From contig JAJRWA010000042.1 in assembly GCA_024277025.1 (NCBI GenBank), positions 1 through 44,101 on the forward strand: a DNA stretch of 44,101 nt, written 5' to 3'. The notes under the pieces were generated by a model. That model saw only the letters and a list, made by a program, of their open reading frames with translations. It did no database searches and had not been told where the DNA came from. The position numbers and the translations under genes were made by a program. Origin of the DNA: Candidatus Krumholzibacteriota bacterium (lineage in GTDB: Bacteria > Krumholzibacteriota > Krumholzibacteriia > LZORAL124-64-63). Positions 7,136-17,853 of the stretch are shown piece after piece; the first letter of the stretch is position 1, and each line of letters starts with the position of its first letter.

Positions 7136-8860
7136 ATGTCATCGCGCCTGGCGCTATTTTTTCTATCCATTCTTGCTTTGGGGCTGCTGTCCGCCGGAGG
7201 GGCCGCCGCCCAGGTCACGACTGTGGTCGACACCGCCGATGGTGGCGGCATCTACTTCTCCCACGCCGAGGACGCGGCGAATCTGACCGATGAAGAACGG
7301 ATTGCCATCCTCAACCAGAAGCTGAAGGCCGATCCGGCCGACGGCAAGTCCTGGAATGATCTGGGCGTGATCTATGCCAACCGTGAGGAATGGAGTCTGG
7401 CCCGGGATGCTTTCATCAAGTCGGTGCAGGCCGATCCCACCGCCGGCGACTATCACCGCAATCTTGGTCTGGTCTTCTCCAAGCTGGGAATGTTCGACAT
7501 GGCCGTGTCCGAGTTCGGCCAATACCGCAAGTTTGACACCATGGGCGGTCATGACTACTGGCGGTTGATCGGTGGGGCCCAGGTGCAGGCCGGCCATGCG
7601 GACGACGCGCGGGCCACCTACCGGGAGGGCATCAAGGCGTTTGAGCCCCGGTTGGGGGCGGCTGGTTTCCGACTGGTGCTGCAGTTGCACAAACTGGAAG
7701 TCGAGCAGGGCAACGAGCAGGCCGTGCGCAAGCTGCTGGAAGATTACACCGATCCGGCCGAGCGTTTTTTGCAGGGGCTGGAGGGTCGCGAGGATCCGGA
7801 ATCGGTTGACGGCTACGGTGAGGCCAGGTCGATCCTGCACCTCCGCATCAACCAGATGGTCGACGACGCCAAGTTGATGGAGGACTCGGGCCTGTATGCG
7901 GATGCGGCCAAACTCTACAGGCAGGCCTACGATCTGGCCCCCGAACGGGACGACCTGTTGCCGCGGCTGGTGGACTGCTACCTCAAGCAGGACCTGACCC
8001 TGGACGCCGGGGTGGCCGCGCGCCTGGCCCGGGATGAGCACCCGGACAAGGCGGGTACCTGGATCGCCACGGGCAAGGTCTGCGAACACACCAACAAGCG
8101 GCAGGAGGCGGTCGAGGCCTACGAGAAGGCCTACTCCCTCGAGGAGATGGATGACCTGCGCGTGGCCATCGGCAACCTGTATATGCGCATGGGGGAAGAC
8201 GCCAAGGCGAGCAAGTGGCTGAAAGCGGGCGTCAACGGCACTGACACCAAGCCCGAAGTCGTCTACAACTACGCCGTCAGTCTGATGCGCGAGAAAAAAT
8301 ACCACGCGGCGATCCCGTCCCTGAAGAAGGTCACCCGTGAGTTGCCCGACTTCTACCAGGGCTGGCTGGCTCTGGCCCAGTGCCAGCAGATGACCAGGCA
8401 GTACGGCGCGGCGATCGAACCCTATCAGAGGGCTTTTGACCTGCAGCCCGACGCCAAGACCGCGTTTCATCTGGGCTCCATGGCGCAGAAGGCGAAGCGA
8501 TATCCGGAAGCGATCGCGGCCTACACCAAGGCCCTGGCCCTGGATCCGACCTACACCAAGGCCCAGTACAATCTGGCGCTGACCTACATGAAGGCCAAGC
8601 AGTACGACAATGCGGTCGCCGCCTTCGACAAGCTGATCGAAATGGACGGCCCATCCTACAAGGCATACTACAGTCAGGGGCTGTCCTACTACTACCTGGG
8701 CAAGTACGACGAGGCGCTGGAGGCCTACGACCTGGCCCTGGCCGAGAAGGAAACCGTGAACGTCTACAACAACGTCGGGCTGGTCTACGACAAGCTGGGC
8801 AACAAGAAGGAAGCGGCCAAGTGGTACCAGGACGCCGCGGACCTCAAGGGAGGCAAGTAA
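7136..8860 (+). CDS. exported tetratricopeptide-repeat protein
   Basis: The 574-residue protein begins with a signal peptide (residues 1-26, LFFLSILALGLLSAGGAAAQ). A chain of TPR units follows to the end, for example GKSWNDLGVIYANREEWSLA, TAFHLGSMAQKAKRYPEAIA, TKAQYNLALTYMKAKQYDNA and VYNNVGLVYDKLGNKKEAA. TPR arrays bind other proteins, so this is probably a periplasmic or envelope scaffold; no catalytic motif is visible. The ATG at 7136 is preceded by AAAGGT, and the signal peptide starts there, although the frame is open to 7037. The next gene starts one base after the stop, so they form one operon and may act together. Confidence 0.85.
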   Translation: MSSRLALFFLSILALGLLSAGGAAAQVTTVVDTADGGGIYFSHAEDAANLTDEERIAILNQKLKADPADGKSWNDLGVIYANREEWSLARDAFIKSVQADPTAGDYHRNLGLVFSKLGMFDMAVSEFGQYRKFDTMGGHDYWRLIGGAQVQAGHADDARATYREGIKAFEPRLGAAGFRLVLQLHKLEVEQGNEQAVRKLLEDYTDPAERFLQGLEGREDPESVDGYGEARSILHLRINQMVDDAKLMEDSGLYADAAKLYRQAYDLAPERDDLLPRLVDCYLKQDLTLDAGVAARLARDEHPDKAGTWIATGKVCEHTNKRQEAVEAYEKAYSLEEMDDLRVAIGNLYMRMGEDAKASKWLKAGVNGTDTKPEVVYNYAVSLMREKKYHAAIPSLKKVTRELPDFYQGWLALAQCQQMTRQYGAAIEPYQRAFDLQPDAKTAFHLGSMAQKAKRYPEAIAAYTKALALDPTYTKAQYNLALTYMKAKQYDNAVAAFDKLIEMDGPSYKAYYSQGLSYYYLGKYDEALEAYDLALAEKETVNVYNNVGLVYDKLGNKKEAAKWYQDAADLKGGK

Positions 8861-8861
8861 G

Positions 8862-9890
8862 GTGAAGTCGACTGTTCTGGCCGTGGTGTTGACGGCCCTG
8901 CTGCTGCCGGCGGCCGCGCCGGCCCAGACCCACTGCAGCCAACTGCCGGCCCTGACGCCGGACGCCGAGTTCCCGCGTTGCACCGAGCGGCAACTGACGG
9001 TGGCCGGCTTTCCTGATCATCTGCACAGGCAGCACTGGTACGATTGGCAGCCGCCAGTGGACGAGGCGGGCCGGCCCTACGGCCCGGGCACCTTGTGTCA
9101 GGGCAAGACGCTGCTGGAGAACGATGAGCTGGTCGTGCTGCCCGATGAAAAGCGCTACCGCCAGTTCGTGATGCTGCACGATCCGGGCTACGAGCCCTGT
9201 GATGTGCTGGGTTTCGTGGAGGAAGTCGACTGGGCGAATCATGTGGTGCCGGCGCTGCTGGGCCTGGCGACCACTGACACCCTGACCATCCTGAACCCCG
9301 ACAATACCCAGCACTACAAGGAGCAGACCGGCCAGGGGGTGTGGCGTCTGTACCGGCTCAGGGGCAACGAGGTGACGATCGAACCCTATCCGGTCCTGCT
9401 GGCGAGGACGCTGGACGGCCACGCGGCCTTTATGCTGGTCACCGATTGGATCCTGCACCAGGCCCTGCCCCGCGACCTGCCGCCGTGGTTGCATCAGGGG
9501 CTGGTCGAGTACATTGGCGAGGACGGCACTCATCTGGTGAACTACATGGCGGAGTTCCGCGGTGAGAATTCGGTCCTGTTCTCACCGCCGCTGGTCGATG
9601 CCATCCTGGCCCGCGGCGTGGATCCGGACGAGGGGGCCGACCGCGAGAATTTTCGGCGCGCCAGTTACAGCGCCTATCTGATGGTGTGGCAGTTGGTGGA
9701 GCACGAAGGCGGCCTGACGGCCCTGCAGGGCTTTTTGGGCCAGGTGGCTGAAGGGGTCGACCCCGACGAAGCCAGCCGCGTCGCCTACGGCATGGACCTG
9801 ACCCTGCTGGCGGACCTGTTGGACGCCGCGCGCAACGGTGAGCCGGGCGGCAAGGACATGTCCCGCCAGGTACCGCACAAACAGCCCTGA
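8862..9890 (+). CDS. exported peptidase-MA-like protein with a degenerate zinc motif
   Basis: This 342-residue protein uses a GTG start one base after the TPR gene, with GGGAGG just before it. Residues 1-21 form a signal peptide ending APAQ. The C-terminal half resembles gluzincin (peptidase MA-like) proteins: DLPPWLHQGLVEYIGEDG fits the conserved LPxWLxEGLAEY segment carrying the third zinc ligand, E. The preceding helix, where HExxH is expected, reads VTDWILHQAL, so the first histidine and catalytic glutamate are D and W. That predicts no zinc peptidase activity. The N-terminal half has several cysteines and is not recognised. Operon position suggests it works with the TPR protein; family assignment is tentative. 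Confidence 0.7.
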   Translation: MKSTVLAVVLTALLLPAAAPAQTHCSQLPALTPDAEFPRCTERQLTVAGFPDHLHRQHWYDWQPPVDEAGRPYGPGTLCQGKTLLENDELVVLPDEKRYRQFVMLHDPGYEPCDVLGFVEEVDWANHVVPALLGLATTDTLTILNPDNTQHYKEQTGQGVWRLYRLRGNEVTIEPYPVLLARTLDGHAAFMLVTDWILHQALPRDLPPWLHQGLVEYIGEDGTHLVNYMAEFRGENSVLFSPPLVDAILARGVDPDEGADRENFRRASYSAYLMVWQLVEHEGGLTALQGFLGQVAEGVDPDEASRVAYGMDLTLLADLLDAARNGEPGGKDMSRQVPHKQP

Positions 9891-9932
9891 GAGATCTGAC
9901 CCGTTCTTGTTTCCGAAAGGTATCGTGACCCA

Positions 9933-11429
9933 ATGAGTGACCTGAAAATGCCCCGCGTCCGCTTCGCGCCCAGCCCGACCGGCTTTCTGCACGTGGGCGG
10001 CGCCCGCACCGCCCTGTTCAACTGGCTGTACGCCCGCAGTCAGGGCGGCACCTTCGTGCTGCGGATCGAAGACACCGACCAGGAGCGCAGCACCGAGGAA
10101 AGCTACGCGGCCATCCTGCGCGGGATGCAGTGGCTGGGTCTGGACTGGGACGAAGGGCCGCAGGCCGGCGGCGAAGCGGGGCCGTACCTGCAGTCCGAGC
10201 GGCTGGATATCTATCGCGGGCATTTGGCGACCCTCGCGGACGGTGGGCACGTCTACAAGTGCTTCTGCAGCGCGCAGGATCTGGAGGACCGCGAGCAGGC
10301 CGTGCGCGACGCCGGCGGCAACTGGGAAGGCTATGATGGACATTGCCGGGACCTGACCGCCGAACAGGTCGCGGCGTACGAGGCTGACGGCAAGCCCTGC
10401 GCCTGGCGGCTGCGCACCCCGACCGAGGGCTCGACTTTCTGGTACGACGTGATCGTGGGCAAGCGCGAGTTCCAGAATGAGGTGCTGGTCGACCGCGTCG
10501 TGTTCAAGGCCGACGGCTTTCCGACCTACCAGTTCGCCGTCGTGGTGGACGACCACCTGATGCAGATCAGTCACGTGCTGCGCGGGGACGACCACGTGAG
10601 CAACACGCCGTTCCAGATCCTGGTCTACAACGCCCTGGGTTGGAAACCGCCCAAGTTCGGTCACATGCCGATGATCCTGGGGCCGGACAAGAAGCGGTTG
10701 AGCAAGCGGCACGGCGCCACCAGCGTGGAGGAGTTCCGGAAACTGGGCATTCTGCCGGCGGCCATGCTGAACTATCTGGCCTTGCTGGGCTGGTCCCCCG
10801 GCGGCAGCGGCGACGAAGTCATGGACGCCGCGGCGATCATCAAGAAGTTCAGCCTGAAGAAGGTCAACAGCAGCCCGGCGGCGTTCGACTACGACAAGCT
10901 GAACCACATCAACAGCGAGCACATCAAGCGGCTGTCGGCGGACGAGCGGCTGGCTCTGGCCAGGCCGATCATCGCCGAGCGCGGCTGGCGGCTGGATCCC
11001 GAGTGGCTGGTCGCCGGCGTGGCCGACACCGATAGTTATCTGGCGCGGGTGCTGGGTACCCTGGGCAATCGTTTCAGCAGCCTGATCACGCTGCCCGAGC
11101 AGATCGGCTTCTTTTTCACGGACGACCACTTCGTCGATCAGGCGGCCTGGGACGAGCATGTCGATACAGCCGAGGCAGCCGGCCTGATGATGGCGTTGGC
11201 CGATGCCATTGACAGCGGGCTGGATCTGGCTCAGGCTCAGGCGGCCGCCGCTTTTGAAGAGGTCATCCGCACGACGGCCGAGCAGTTGGATGTCAAGGCG
11301 GGGCAACTGATCCACCCGAGCCGGGTGGCTCTGACCGGACAAAGCCGCAGCGCGGGGATCTTCGAGGTCATGGAGTTGATGGGAGCCCGCCGCACGGTGG
11401 CCCGGCTGCGCAAGGCCGCCGACGCCTGA
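9933..11429 (+). CDS. gltX: glutamate--tRNA ligase
   Basis: This enzyme charges tRNA-Glu with glutamate using ATP. The 498-residue sequence has the class I aminoacyl-tRNA synthetase signature in its GltX form: FAPSPTGFLHVGGARTALFN near the N-terminus (HVGG replaces HIGH), LRIEDTDQERS, QISHVLRGDDHVSNTPFQ and LSKRHGATSV as the KMSKS-equivalent loop. The C-terminal helical anticodon-binding region is present and length is normal. The ATG at 9933 is preceded by AAAGGT. It sits 42 bases after the peptidase-like gene in the same run; tRNA-Gln and tRNA-Glu genes lie 2.2 kb downstream. Whether it also charges tRNA-Gln cannot be read with confidence. Confidence 0.97.
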   Translation: MSDLKMPRVRFAPSPTGFLHVGGARTALFNWLYARSQGGTFVLRIEDTDQERSTEESYAAILRGMQWLGLDWDEGPQAGGEAGPYLQSERLDIYRGHLATLADGGHVYKCFCSAQDLEDREQAVRDAGGNWEGYDGHCRDLTAEQVAAYEADGKPCAWRLRTPTEGSTFWYDVIVGKREFQNEVLVDRVVFKADGFPTYQFAVVVDDHLMQISHVLRGDDHVSNTPFQILVYNALGWKPPKFGHMPMILGPDKKRLSKRHGATSVEEFRKLGILPAAMLNYLALLGWSPGGSGDEVMDAAAIIKKFSLKKVNSSPAAFDYDKLNHINSEHIKRLSADERLALARPIIAERGWRLDPEWLVAGVADTDSYLARVLGTLGNRFSSLITLPEQIGFFFTDDHFVDQAAWDEHVDTAEAAGLMMALADAIDSGLDLAQAQAAAAFEEVIRTTAEQLDVKAGQLIHPSRVALTGQSRSAGIFEVMELMGARRTVARLRKAADA

Positions 11430-11508
11430 TCGACCGGCCGTTCAGCTGAGGGAGAACGTCGCGAGAACTTTCTGGGGCATCCTGGGGCGTTACCTGCTGG
11501 TCTGGGTC

Positions 11509-13548
11509 GTGGTCATCCTGGCCATGTTGCTGGCCACTTCGCTGCTGCCCGGTTTTCGCTTTGACACCGCAGTGCCCCACTGGTGGGTAGCCGCCCTCCG
11601 GCTGCCCTTGATTTTTGCGGTGTTGCTGATCGTGCTGCGGCCGCTGCTGTTGTTCTTGACGCTGCCGCTGAACTCGCTGACCCTGGGCTTCCCCACCCTG
11701 CTGTTCAATGGTCTGATTCTCTATCTGAGCGCCCAGTTCGACCGGGCCTTCGTCATCGGCAACTACGGTGACGCTTTCGTTGGGGCCCTGATAATTACCG
11801 TCCTCTCGACCGGGATCACGGGCTGGCTGGGTCTGGACGAGGCCTACCCCTTCTACCAATCGCTCATCTATCGGGTCGGCCGACGCTTTGGCCCGCGTAC
11901 CGAGCGCAAGCCCTTGCGCGGCCTGCTGATCCTGCAGATCGACGGCCTGAGTCTGCCCAGCCTGCGGGTGGCCATGAACCGCGGGCGCATGCCCGCCCTG
12001 ACGGCGATGCTGGCCCGGGGCAGCCACCAGTTGCACGGCTGGCACTGCGGCATCCCGTCCAACACGCCGGCGGTGCAGGCCGGCTTTTTCTACGGCGACC
12101 GTGAGAATGTGGCCGGCTACCGCTGGTATGACCGCAAGGCCCGCAAGGTGCGTGTGGTCAGCGATCCGGCCGACCTGCGCCTGCTCGAGAGCATGGTCTC
12201 GGCCCACAGCGAGGGACTGTTGCGCGGAGGGTCGTGCATCAATTCGTTCCTGAGTGGCGGGGCGGCCAAGCGGCTGATGACCGTCAGCGCGCTGGGCGAG
12301 GCTGCGAGTGACCGGCGGTTGGGCGAGCGGGCGGACTTCAACCTCTTCTTCCTGAGCCCCAATGCCCTGACGAAGGCCGTACTGGGCGGTATCTGGGACT
12401 ACCTGTCGGGGGTGGCTCTGGCGATCATCGGCCGCTTTGCCAAGGATCGGCCGCGACTCAGGTTCAGCCTGCGGCGCCTGGGCCAGCGTGCTTTGGCCAA
12501 CGCCTTCCTCAGGGACCTGAGCTTCTTCTGGCTCAAGCAGGACATGGTGCGCGGCGTGCCGGTGATCTACTCGAACTTCGTGGGTTACGACGAGGTGGCC
12601 CACCACTCGGGGCCCGATACCCTGGACGCCCAGATCACCCTGTCCGCTTTTGACCGGCGACTGCGGTTGCTGGCGCGCCGGGCGCGGCGGCAGTCGCCGA
12701 TCCGGTACGAGATCATGCTGCTTTCGGATCACGGCCAGACGCCGAGTGTGCCGTTCCGGGTGCTGTACGGCGAGACGATCGAAGAGACTCTCAATACGAT
12801 GCTGGCCAAGGTGCTGGGCGACACGCCGGTGCAGGCGCGGGTTTTCGATCCGGGCACGGGCTACACGGTGTCGCTGTTGGCGGAGATGGAAGAGGTGGGG
12901 GCGAGCCAACTGGGCTGGCTGGCTGGACGCAGCCGGCGCGCCCTGGCTCACATGGCTCGCAACGAGACCGGCGGCGTCAGTGACGTGGAGCCCGAACACG
13001 TGGTGGTGTGCGTGTCCGGCAGTCTGGCCCACGTCTATTTCGCGGGGCACGATGAGCCGCTGCACCTGGAAGATATCATCGCTTCATATCCGGGCCTGAT
13101 CGAGGCGTTGGCGCGGCACCCGGGGATCGGCTTTGTGGCGGCCAGCCGGCACTTCGGCGACGCGGTGGCCATCTGCGACGACGGGATCCGCAACCTGATC
13201 ACCGGCGAACTGGGGCGGACCAACGATCCGCTGGCTCCCTATGACCAGCGCGACCGCTGGGCGGGGGAACTGGCCCAACTGCTCGGGTATCCGGACAGTG
13301 GGGACCTGATCATCAACGGGGCCTGGCTCGAGGGCCGGGACCGGATCGTCGTGTTGGAGGAGCAAACCAGCAGCCACGGCGGGGTCGGTGGGGCCCAGAA
13401 CGCGCCCTTTGTGCTGGTGCCGGCGACCTGGGACGTTTCGGAAATGGACCTGGAATCGCCCGAGGCCCTGCACGGACTGGTGAAGCGGGAATTGGGGCGG
13501 TACGGGCTGGGGGAAGCGGAGAACAGGAGCGCCGGGGACGGTATTTGA
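11509..13548 (+). CDS. membrane protein: phage-holin-4-like N-terminus fused to an alkaline-phosphatase-superfamily domain
   Basis: About 110 N-terminal residues form several membrane helices like the bacterial holin-superfamily-IV module, with RPLLLFLTLPLNSLTLGF. About 560 residues of a type I phosphodiesterase/alkaline-phosphatase-superfamily domain follow: LQIDGLSLPSL (metal Asp), GIPSNTPAVQAGFFYG (Thr/Ser nucleophile loop), YSNFVGYDEVAHHSG and LLSDHGQTPSV. Metal ligands look intact, so hydrolysis of a phosphate or phosphodiester at the membrane is likely. Similar fusions occur in actinobacteria. The frame stays open upstream, and the first membrane helix really begins near 11473. GAGGGAG at 11447-11453 would suit a start near 11460, but no ATG, GTG or TTG exists there (GTC at 11458), so 11509 (GTG) is only the first canonical start and would truncate the helix. 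Confidence 0.8.
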   Translation: MVILAMLLATSLLPGFRFDTAVPHWWVAALRLPLIFAVLLIVLRPLLLFLTLPLNSLTLGFPTLLFNGLILYLSAQFDRAFVIGNYGDAFVGALIITVLSTGITGWLGLDEAYPFYQSLIYRVGRRFGPRTERKPLRGLLILQIDGLSLPSLRVAMNRGRMPALTAMLARGSHQLHGWHCGIPSNTPAVQAGFFYGDRENVAGYRWYDRKARKVRVVSDPADLRLLESMVSAHSEGLLRGGSCINSFLSGGAAKRLMTVSALGEAASDRRLGERADFNLFFLSPNALTKAVLGGIWDYLSGVALAIIGRFAKDRPRLRFSLRRLGQRALANAFLRDLSFFWLKQDMVRGVPVIYSNFVGYDEVAHHSGPDTLDAQITLSAFDRRLRLLARRARRQSPIRYEIMLLSDHGQTPSVPFRVLYGETIEETLNTMLAKVLGDTPVQARVFDPGTGYTVSLLAEMEEVGASQLGWLAGRSRRALAHMARNETGGVSDVEPEHVVVCVSGSLAHVYFAGHDEPLHLEDIIASYPGLIEALARHPGIGFVAASRHFGDAVAICDDGIRNLITGELGRTNDPLAPYDQRDRWAGELAQLLGYPDSGDLIINGAWLEGRDRIVVLEEQTSSHGGVGGAQNAPFVLVPATWDVSEMDLESPEALHGLVKRELGRYGLGEAENRSAGDGI

Positions 13549-13590
13549 AGTTTCTGCCGGGTTTTTTGCCGCCCGCCGGTGATCCGGGGC

Positions 13591-13619
13591 TTGCATCCGG
13601 ACCTGGGCCCGTATATATT
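13591..13619 (+). promoter_or_regulatory. tRNA promoter
   Basis: TTGCAT (13591-13596) and TATATT (13614-13619) are separated by 17 bases and end 11 bases before the tRNA-Gln 5' end. They sit in an AT-rich patch just after the membrane phosphatase gene. The -10 element is good; the -35 matches only in TTG. Confidence 0.55.
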
Positions 13620-13630
13620 TCGCCATCGAT

Positions 13631-13704
13631 TGCCCGGTCGTCCAATGGCAGGACAGCTGACTCTGGATCAGTCGATGGGGGTTCGAGTCCTCCCCGGGCA
13701 ACCA
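13631..13704 (+). tRNA. tRNA-Gln (anticodon CTG)
   Basis: The acceptor stem pairs TGCCCGG (13631-13637) with CCGGGCA (13694-13700), followed by A and an encoded CCA. The D stem is GTCC/GGAC. The anticodon stem encloses the loop CTCTGGA, giving anticodon CTG for glutamine codon CAG. The T arm GGGGG-TTCGAGT-CCTCC is complete. The 3' CCA is genomic, as in the following tRNA. Confidence 0.95.
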
Positions 13705-13710
13705 TTTACA

Positions 13711-13739
13711 TTGCCGCAAAACCCGGATTCTGGTAGGTT
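13711..13739 (+). promoter_or_regulatory. possible second promoter between the tRNA genes
   Basis: TTGCCG (13711-13716) and TAGGTT (13734-13739) stand 17 bases apart, ending 18 bases before the tRNA-Glu 5' end. It would let tRNA-Glu be transcribed independently; co-transcription from the upstream promoter is equally possible. Confidence 0.3.
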
Positions 13740-13757
13740 CGGGAGACAGAATATTGT

Positions 13758-13833
13758 GGCCCCTTCGTCTAGTGGCCTAGGACGCTGCCCTCTCACGGCG
13801 GTAACAGGGGTTCGAGTCCCCTAGGGGCTACCA
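13758..13833 (+). tRNA. tRNA-Glu (anticodon CTC)
   Basis: The acceptor arms GGCCCCT (13758-13764) and AGGGGCT (13823-13829) pair with one G-T at the first position, followed by A and an encoded CCA. The sequence from CGTCTAGTGGCC through GTAACAGGGGTTCGAGTCCCC is close to the standard bacterial tRNA-Glu. The anticodon loop CCTCTCA gives CTC, reading GAG. A strong terminator starts four bases after the CCA. Confidence 0.95.
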
Positions 13834-13837
13834 AATC

Positions 13838-13869
13838 AAAAAGACTCCCTCGTTTGAGGGAGTCTTTTT
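13838..13869. terminator. strong bidirectional Rho-independent terminator
   Basis: A 14-bp perfect stem (AAAAAGACTCCCTC, 13838-13851, with GAGGGAGTCTTTTT, 13856-13869) closes on a GTTT loop. It ends in T5 on the plus strand and, by symmetry, T5 on the minus strand. It ends the tRNA transcript and lies 20 bases after the stop of the convergent kinase gene. Confidence 0.92.
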
Positions 13870-13889
13870 GATAGCCGCAACCGCGACCC

Positions 13890-16571
<2,682 letters not shown>

Positions 16572-16717
16572 CGGTTCTCCGGGGCCGGCAGGGCCCATTG
16601 AAAATGAAAGGGGATCCGCAGATCTTGAAAAAGATACTCGAAATCAGATGGATTTGCACGAGATCACTGGTTTGGTGTCGACACCCGGTTCTGGATCAGG
16701 TTCGCGCCGATCATGTT

Positions 16718-16801
16718 CTGCCCGGTGGGCTCCGGGAAAGACTGAAGATAGACCTCGCCATCTCCCGACTCATCCGAAACGAAGACGTGCCACTTGCCGT
16801 G
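16718..16801 (-). pseudogene. remnant of a second kinase/PD40 propeller gene
   Basis: Read on the minus strand, this stretch encodes about 28 residues including HVFVSDESGDGEVYLQ and SFPEPTGQ. This is the standard final blade of kinase-linked PD40 propellers and aligns with HWISFYSQETGSGQVYLAP in the intact kinase next door. Nothing upstream in the same frame continues the domain; that DNA belongs to the cytochrome gene in another frame. There is no start codon or kinase domain. The surrounding 282-base gap (16572-16853) otherwise holds only the kinase leader. It is best read as a leftover of a duplicated, deleted kinase gene. Confidence 0.6.
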
Positions 16802-16853
16802 GGAGGCGTTGGCCGGGAATTCACATCGTGCTGATGTCTCTTGTGGAGTTCGC

Positions 16854-17721
16854 TCAGGTCTTTTGCCAAGGCAGTGGGTCCTGCCGATCGCAAATCCCGT
16901 CGCGATCGGATCGCCGCGTGCTCCCGGTCTTTCCATCCGACTCGTGGCAGTCGCTGCAATCCCGCCAGATGGATCGTTCAAATTCGTACTTGAAGGAAAC
17001 GTGGGTATCGTGGCACTGGGAGCAAGACCCGCCATGGCTGTTGCCGAGGTCCACGTCGCCGAACCCGGGGATTGGATGTCCCTCGCTACCGCCATGACAA
17101 TTGAAGCAGAACCCTGCGGATGTATCGACCAGGATGTCTTCGGGTCGCCGTGTCTTGATATGAATCCAGCCTGGTCCATGGCAGCCTTCACAAATCACGC
17201 CACCCTGTTCCCAGGATCCCTGCAAGCTGGGGAATTCCGTCTGGGTACCCTGCGGATCGTATCCCGAAGTGTGACACCGTGCACAAGCGTAGGGGGCCGA
17301 TTGCCCTGGATCATATCCGGCCCAGCCGCCGGTCTGCAGGTTCCAGAAAGACGCGGGCCCGGTGATCAGGTCATCGCTCTGGTCAAAGAACACACCGAAT
17401 CCGAAATGGCCTCCCAGGACCAGGCCGACCTCGTCCCAGGCCAACGCGTGGGGAGGGGATTCAACCGGGAACGGCATGGCGCCTGCCCAGCAGTACTTGG
17501 GCGCCTGGTTGTTGGCGGCCACTTGAAACTGCTGGCTATGTCCGGTAGTGAGATAATCGGCGTAGATTTCTTCATGACATTTCCCGCAAACCTGGGCGCC
17601 GACATAAGGGCTGTCCTTGGCCGCCGGTGCCACGGCAGCGTCCTGCCCCCCGACAACCGGACAGCAGAAAAACAGCGGCAATGACGAGAGACGGTCCAGC
17701 AGGAGTATTGAACTTCCTCAT
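16854..17721 (-). CDS. six-haem c-type cytochrome lipoprotein, interrupted by a +1 frameshift in a C6/G6 run
   Basis: Six CxxCH motifs (CGKCH, CARCH, CEGCH, CFNCH, CSQCH, CSDCH) mark a periplasmic multihaem cytochrome of the c554-like type, probably an electron carrier. Its frame, if started alone at 17681, has no proper signal. A perfect lipoprotein leader (MRKFNTPAGPSLVIAAVFLL, then SGC) begins at 17721 behind GGAGGAAAC but in another frame. The two frames meet at six identical bases (17646-17651). Five instead of six would give a continuous lipobox cysteine-RGQDAAVAPAAKDS protein of about 288 residues running into the first haem motif. This may be a sequencing error, a real inactivating mutation or slippage. 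The last 20 residues abut the propeller remnant and could be altered. Confidence 0.75.
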
Positions 17722-17853
17722 GTTTCCTCCGCAGACTGAATTGAGAACTGACGCCATCGGCTGATCACGCGGCTGACCGGCATGACCGCTGATCACCGGT
17801 TGACGCGGTGAGCGCGTCTTGCCAACTGACGCGATTCTCCCTGCGACAGGCTG

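Noticed and set aside
11509..11840. Phage holin-like domain as a sign of a prophage
   Set aside because: It is fused to a phosphatase-superfamily domain, a chromosomal architecture; no other phage gene is nearby.
16664..17191. 175-codon frame on the minus strand through the cytochrome and propeller remnant
   Set aside because: Most of it is an out-of-frame reading of the cytochrome; only the final 28 or so codons resemble a protein domain, reported as a remnant.
17760..17796. Two copies of GCTGATCAC, 28 bases apart, in the gap before the cytochrome
   Set aside because: The units are short, not flanked by further copies, and show no CRISPR or attachment-site structure.
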